64,000 nucleotides of DNA from Stictocephala bisonia (lineage: Eukaryota > Arthropoda > Insecta > Hemiptera > Membracidae): positions 1,714,082 through 1,778,081 of the forward strand of contig JAQJVL010000004.1 in assembly GCA_035578905.1 (NCBI GenBank). The letters are read 5' to 3'. The position numbers and the translations under genes were made by a program. The notes below the pieces were generated by a model that was given only the letters and a program-made list of their open reading frames with translations, did not search any database and was not told the origin of the DNA. This document shows, in pieces, positions 59,903 through 64,000 of this stretch. Position 1 is the stretch's first letter. Each line of letters opens with the position of its first letter.

Positions 59903-60195
59903 GTGTGAGCATAGATGTGGTAGAGTGCGGACACCATACAGTCCCATGCACATAGGAGAACACCCAACACCAAGGAGAACCAAGGTATGGACATCATTAA
60001 CTGTAATGCAAGGTGTTCTATTGTGAGTGTTACACATGTGTGATCACAGATGTTATATGAGTACAGAGATTGAAGACACCATACAGTCCTGTGCACATCT
60101 ACTCCCAGCACCAAGGAGAAATATGGCACAGACAACAAGTTAGCTGTAATGCAAGATGTTCTACTCTGAGCATGCAACTTTAATGCAACTGACAA
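59903..60195. repeat. Two diverged tandem copies of ~147 bp
   Basis: CACCATACAGTCC at about 59931 and again at about 60078 anchor two units that also share CACCAAGGAGAA and CTGTAATGCAAG, then TGTTCTA. Open frames through them on the minus strand are by-products. Confidence 0.8.
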
Positions 60196-61563
60196 AACTG
60201 TAATGCATACATCTATGATTAAATAATAAATTAAATATGTTATAAAGACATTGGGAGAAAAAAATATATTTATTATTAAGTTCAGTATTGGAACATAAAA
60301 ATAGTTTTAAAGTGCCACTATAAAATCAGTGGTTAGTGAACTTATGTTATTAATGAACAAGAAAACATTAGTTAGTACGTGATGTGCAAGGTTATAAATT
60401 CAAAGACAATTTTTTTAATTTATATGCATATTGCAAAGAGGAGTACTGTAGACTATTTCTGTACCCTTCAAATCAATTTTTTAACACGTTCACTACAGGA
60501 CCAATATTGATAAAACCAGAGCTACATGCTGAAAAACTATCCTATATCACTAACACAAACCCCTAATATAATTAACACAACTTTACAGATATCGGATATT
60601 GGAACCACGCTGAACGTAACATTAGAGGCACCCAAACGACACAATACCAACATAACTTTCCGTCCTGGATCGATCCTCAGCTCACACTGACCATATTTTG
60701 CTGGATAGTGGATAATGCGGTTGGTACAATATTGGGCCACCCGCAGTGAATGTGTTAAATAATAACTTAAAAAATCAACATTGCTTGTTTACGTCTCAGT
60801 TCTATTGATTTCAAACAATATTACTTAATAAGAAATTATTTAAAACAGGCAAAACATAGGTGTCATAATATTGAATTTTGAAACTTTAATCTCATTCAAA
60901 TAAATAAAAATCACCAATTGATTTTCTGTTTGGCATACAGCATAAATTTGAGAAGAATGGAATACAATCTAAATTTAAATATCAAAATTTTTAATTCAAT
61001 CAATAAAACAATATTAATGCCAATTGTCTTTTATGTGTAGATAAATGAATTACAACACATTATTAACGATACTGTACATTCTAACATAGTTCAATATGTA
61101 AAAAGAAGGCCTAGGTTTCATATCATTATCTTTTGAAAATAATATACAAAAAATAAAACTAAAATAAAATAAGTTGAAAGCAAGGAAGAATAATTTTCTT
61201 TACCATGAAATGGTTTAAAACATTATCTAAAGAAATACAGTTGATCCCTCTGTATCCAGTTACCATGCAAATTGTTTAGCGTTAAAAGTAAATGATTGCT
61301 AAGAGTATTATTTTGTATTTGCTATTATGAGCTAGTGCATTTAAGGTTATAAAACACTGGAAAGACTACATTCATAATCTAAAATGATTGCTTTAAGAGC
61401 CAATTATTTCCTTTTTTAATTTATTTCATACTAAAAATTTTCTATTAAATATTTCCAAATCTATATTGAAATATATGTAATATTATCTATGGGCCTTTCA
61501 ATAGTGTATTCAATTCAACAGTGTTAATATTTCATAATTTATAGCTTTACTAAAGATAAAATG
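60196..61563. other. Downstream flank of the lipocalin, no gene seen
   Basis: AT-rich. It includes the likely lipocalin 3' UTR (minus-strand AATAAA near 61424). Nothing else recognised. Confidence 0.45.
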
Positions 61564-62163
61564 CTATAATACAATTTCTTCACATTCAGTCTGATCAACA
61601 GGACTTATAAAATCAAACAGCTGGTCAAGGTGTTGAGGAAGCAGAGCTCTTAGTGTTGACACTAGCAATCTTGTTGTGTTCATAGTTCTGGATCTCGTGA
61701 GCACTTGGATATTTTGCCTATTCCAGAAATTGTAGAACGGATCACAACTCCACACAACAGATATACTTGTGTAGTCTGTAGATAAAATGTAATAATTACT
61801 GACCTCGTTCACTAAATCACCAAAATAAGTCACTTTATAAGAACCAGGTTTTCTTTTGTGTAATTTCCCCAGTTCAGCAATCCCAAACACTGACACAGGT
61901 CCGTTGGTTAACCTGGCTAATTTCCGAGCTTCCATTTGAAATCCTCCACCTGAGATAGGTTTGTAGAGAAAATGAGTGCAGGTCACATCATCCTTAAGGA
62001 TGGCTTTGATGGTTGCCTGTTGGTACCACACACCCATGTACCGATCCCGGTCAAATTCTGCCATGGAAGTTACCGGAGGGCAATGCCCAGGCAACAATTT
62101 TTCTGACTTAACAACAAGGAGTATAAACCATGTGAGTACAGAGATGTAGCATGGCCTTAGCAT
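61564..62163 (-). CDS. Secreted lipocalin (apolipoprotein D / Lazarillo-like), single exon
   Basis: The 199-residue product starts at the ATG ending at 62163; upstream in frame there is a non-ATG stretch and then a TGA, so this ATG is preferred. A hydrophobic signal peptide covers about residues 6-20 (ISVLTWFILLVV). The family's three conserved regions are present: GVWY at residues 44-47, the TDY segment at 130-132 followed by WSCDP, and an arginine-containing stretch LTRSRT near 155-160. Four cysteines (28, 62, 140, 194, after the signal) fit the two-disulfide pattern of ApoD-like proteins. An N-glycosylation sequon, NTT, is at 162. The barrel should bind a small hydrophobic ligand outside the cell. 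The frame is complete without introns, whereas insect relatives are usually intron-containing, so a retrocopy or intron loss is possible. A minus-strand AATAAA lies near 61424. Confidence 0.88.
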   Translation of the reverse strand: MLRPCYISVLTWFILLVVKSEKLLPGHCPPVTSMAEFDRDRYMGVWYQQATIKAILKDDVTCTHFLYKPISGGGFQMEARKLARLTNGPVSVFGIAELGKLHKRKPGSYKVTYFGDLVNEVSNYYILSTDYTSISVVWSCDPFYNFWNRQNIQVLTRSRTMNTTRLLVSTLRALLPQHLDQLFDFISPVDQTECEEIVL

Positions 62164-63339
62164 TATTGACCAATAATACACTCGCTGTGGCTGAAACCAT
62201 CGTCAATGCCAGTGGATCACACTATCATTCTTACTATCAAGACAATTAATCTCAGCACATGGTTTGTTCATTGATGCTCATCTCGTCATCAGTATTCAAC
62301 TAATATTCACAAACAAATAATGAATACAATTTTTTAATGATCGGTTTATAGTGAAAATAATAGATCTGTGTAATACCATTAACAAACAATAGATATCAGA
62401 CATATTAAGTTCCAAGAGAACTTTGGCATATAATTTTAGATGTTAGATAAAACAAGTCTCTTTCATTAGAACAGCGGAACAAATTTTTATTTTTAATTAT
62501 TAATGAAATGTTATTATTTGGAACCCAATCAAAACTTGGAAATCATATGCAAGCAACCAAGTTTTTTACATACAAAATTATTTATAATATTTACTGTCAA
62601 AGAATACATGCCATAAATTTAATTAAAATGGTGAGAAAACTTTTGACTAAATTAAACCAAATCTCTTATAACACAACACGATTTGGTCTTAGAAGTCATT
62701 CCCTATATATGAGGCATGTATTTAAAGTAAGTTCACTTTGTAAATAATGCAACAACCCTGCAGTTGACATTTAGCGCAAGTAGTGTCGTGTAGATGTGAT
62801 TATTTATATTTGTTGGGAAACCACAGATGACATTACGGAGCCATTCGACAATGTTTACTCTTTGTCGTGACCAGAACTGACTTTTATACAATGAAAATCG
62901 GTTAATTTGTTACAGAATTTGATTATGTAGTACATGTACTGTATTACGTGAATTACGTAACAATGCAATACAGCAAAAAGTAACTGGTCAGCTACTGTAT
63001 TTTTGAATGAGCAGATATGTACAGTAATGTTTTTACTTACTGTCCGACGTTCAGTTTTGCGCTGGCTGTACCGTGTGAGTTGAGCATACACTGCTTATAA
63101 GAAGTGTATTTTTAGACTCATGTATAAAGTTCATTTAGAATTGTTTAATTTTATATTTAGTACATTTTGTTCATTTACCTTTCATTTTATGTTCTATTTC
63201 TTATTGTTATCAGTTTTATTTTGTGTTCTATAAACCAAAATAATGATTGTTTAAAAAGTACTATAACGTTAATTCTTATAAAAAATGCATTAAAGTACTC
63301 AGTTATACAACAATTAGCGTTTTTATTGCAACTCCCTAT
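62164..63339. other. Upstream flank of the lipocalin, no gene seen
   Basis: AT-rich; any promoter for the minus-strand lipocalin must lie here, but I see no clear TATA or initiator pair. Short open frames lack support. Confidence 0.4.
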
Positions 63340-63407
63340 TATCCGACATTTTCACTTATCCGACGTCATCACGGCCCGTATACATTGGCTAAGTGAAGTT
63401 CTACTGT
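63340..63407. mobile_element. Possible Tigger/pogo-type terminal piece
   Basis: On the minus strand it begins CAGTAGAACTTCACTTAGCC and contains GTCGGATAAGTGAAAATGTC and GGATAATAGGG, resembling terminal sequences of pogo-like elements. No opposite end was found. Low certainty. Confidence 0.35.
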
Positions 63408-63469
63408 AATTAATTATTTAGAAAATATCATTTTGACAGTTTGAAACCCAGTTCCAAGGATAGCACCGA

Positions 63470-63700
63470 TGAACTTAACCAGGGCCTTGATTTTATTGAG
63501 TAAAATCCCATGTTTCTTTCGTATTTGAGCTGAGCTCTACGACTGCTTATTTCTCAGTATCTTGATTTTTGTAAGTCTAACAAGTTCTTTGAGCCTTGTG
63601 GAAACAAACTTGTTCGCGTCTCCTATGTATACCGACCCACAGCTACATGGAATTTTATACACACCAGGTTAACAGATCTCAATAAATTCTTTAGTCTGTA
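63470..63700 (-). mobile_element. Penelope-like GIY-YIG endonuclease remnant
   Basis: The minus strand reads GVYKIPCSCGSVYIGDANKF, then VSTRLKELVRLTKIKIL, matching the layout of the Penelope-type GIY-YIG start, followed by a stop in frame. It differs clearly from the 46-kb fragment (VYKRKCNDCDSIYIG), so it is another family. Confidence 0.75.
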
Positions 63701-64000
63701 AATTATTTTTATATTTCCCTTCAAATATCCAGTCCTAAAGTGGGTTAGTAATCAACCCCTCTTTACATAATCCTAGTCGACTTCAGTTAGTTACATCTTT
63801 TTATCTCTTTACCAAAATGTGATTTTCTTTTCATTGTCAGAAGTTCAAAAAAATAAATGACAAGATATGATGAATCATAAATTTTTGTTTTTTCTGAAAT
63901 TTTTTGTTTGTAGTCTAACAAACACCTAATTTTGTTTTAGACAAAATAATTTAAAATTAATTTTGGACAAGTTTTTGAATACATTTTTCCTTTAATATTC

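Noticed and set aside
62164..62181. Extending the lipocalin six codons upstream to a GTG
   Set aside because: Not an initiator in this kind of genome by default. The ATG at 62163 gives a better signal peptide.

Overview
This is an AT-rich stretch of an animal nuclear genome, most likely an insect. The evidence is GT-AG spliced exons separated by introns of up to about 21 kb, five-base TTAGG/GGTTA runs (the arthropod telomere motif) inside a foldback element, a piggyBac element on TTAA, LINE and Penelope-like fragments, tRNA-derived SINEs, and an insect-type lipocalin. A hemipteran is my guess. Nothing bacterial or viral was seen.

Two protein-coding loci are supported. The first is the 3' part of a plus-strand gene of about 50 kb. 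Six exons (222-329, 21506-21644, 24981-25130, 28652-28753, 49264-49374, 50704-50768) join in one frame: the total is 675 nt, or 224 codons plus a stop. They encode a mostly helical, hydrophilic C-terminal region that I do not recognise. The second is an intact single-exon secreted lipocalin on the minus strand at 61564-62163.

Nearly everything else is repeat. Intron 1 (330-21505) holds a 3' LINE fragment, a mariner-type MITE, a SINE, a 16/32-bp minisatellite split by a complete but dead piggyBac-like element (8964-11851), a Tigger/pogo-type non-autonomous element, a (TA)n run, a LINE RT remnant, a 36-bp minisatellite and two more LINE 3' ends. Intron 2 opens with about 20 copies of a ~107-bp tandem repeat that carries the last 44 nt of exon 2 and its GTAAGT donor. 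Intron 3 opens with a ~67-bp repeat whose first unit overlaps the exon 3/intron 3 junction. Intron 4 (20.5 kb) holds about 9.6 kb of a 37-bp satellite with kilobase-scale higher-order repeats, interrupted by a duplicated unique segment that looks like a blended consensus. It also holds a Penelope-like element interrupted by a TTAGG-cored foldback, and further terminal-inverted-repeat elements. Downstream of the gene are a perfect 57-bp-arm hairpin, two more long-unit minisatellites and the lipocalin.

The most unusual signal is that two consecutive introns begin with tandem arrays built from their own exon/donor junction, giving many reiterated 5' splice sites in one transcript. All calls come from reading the sequence by eye. 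Family names rest on recognised motifs, and repeat copy numbers are approximate.
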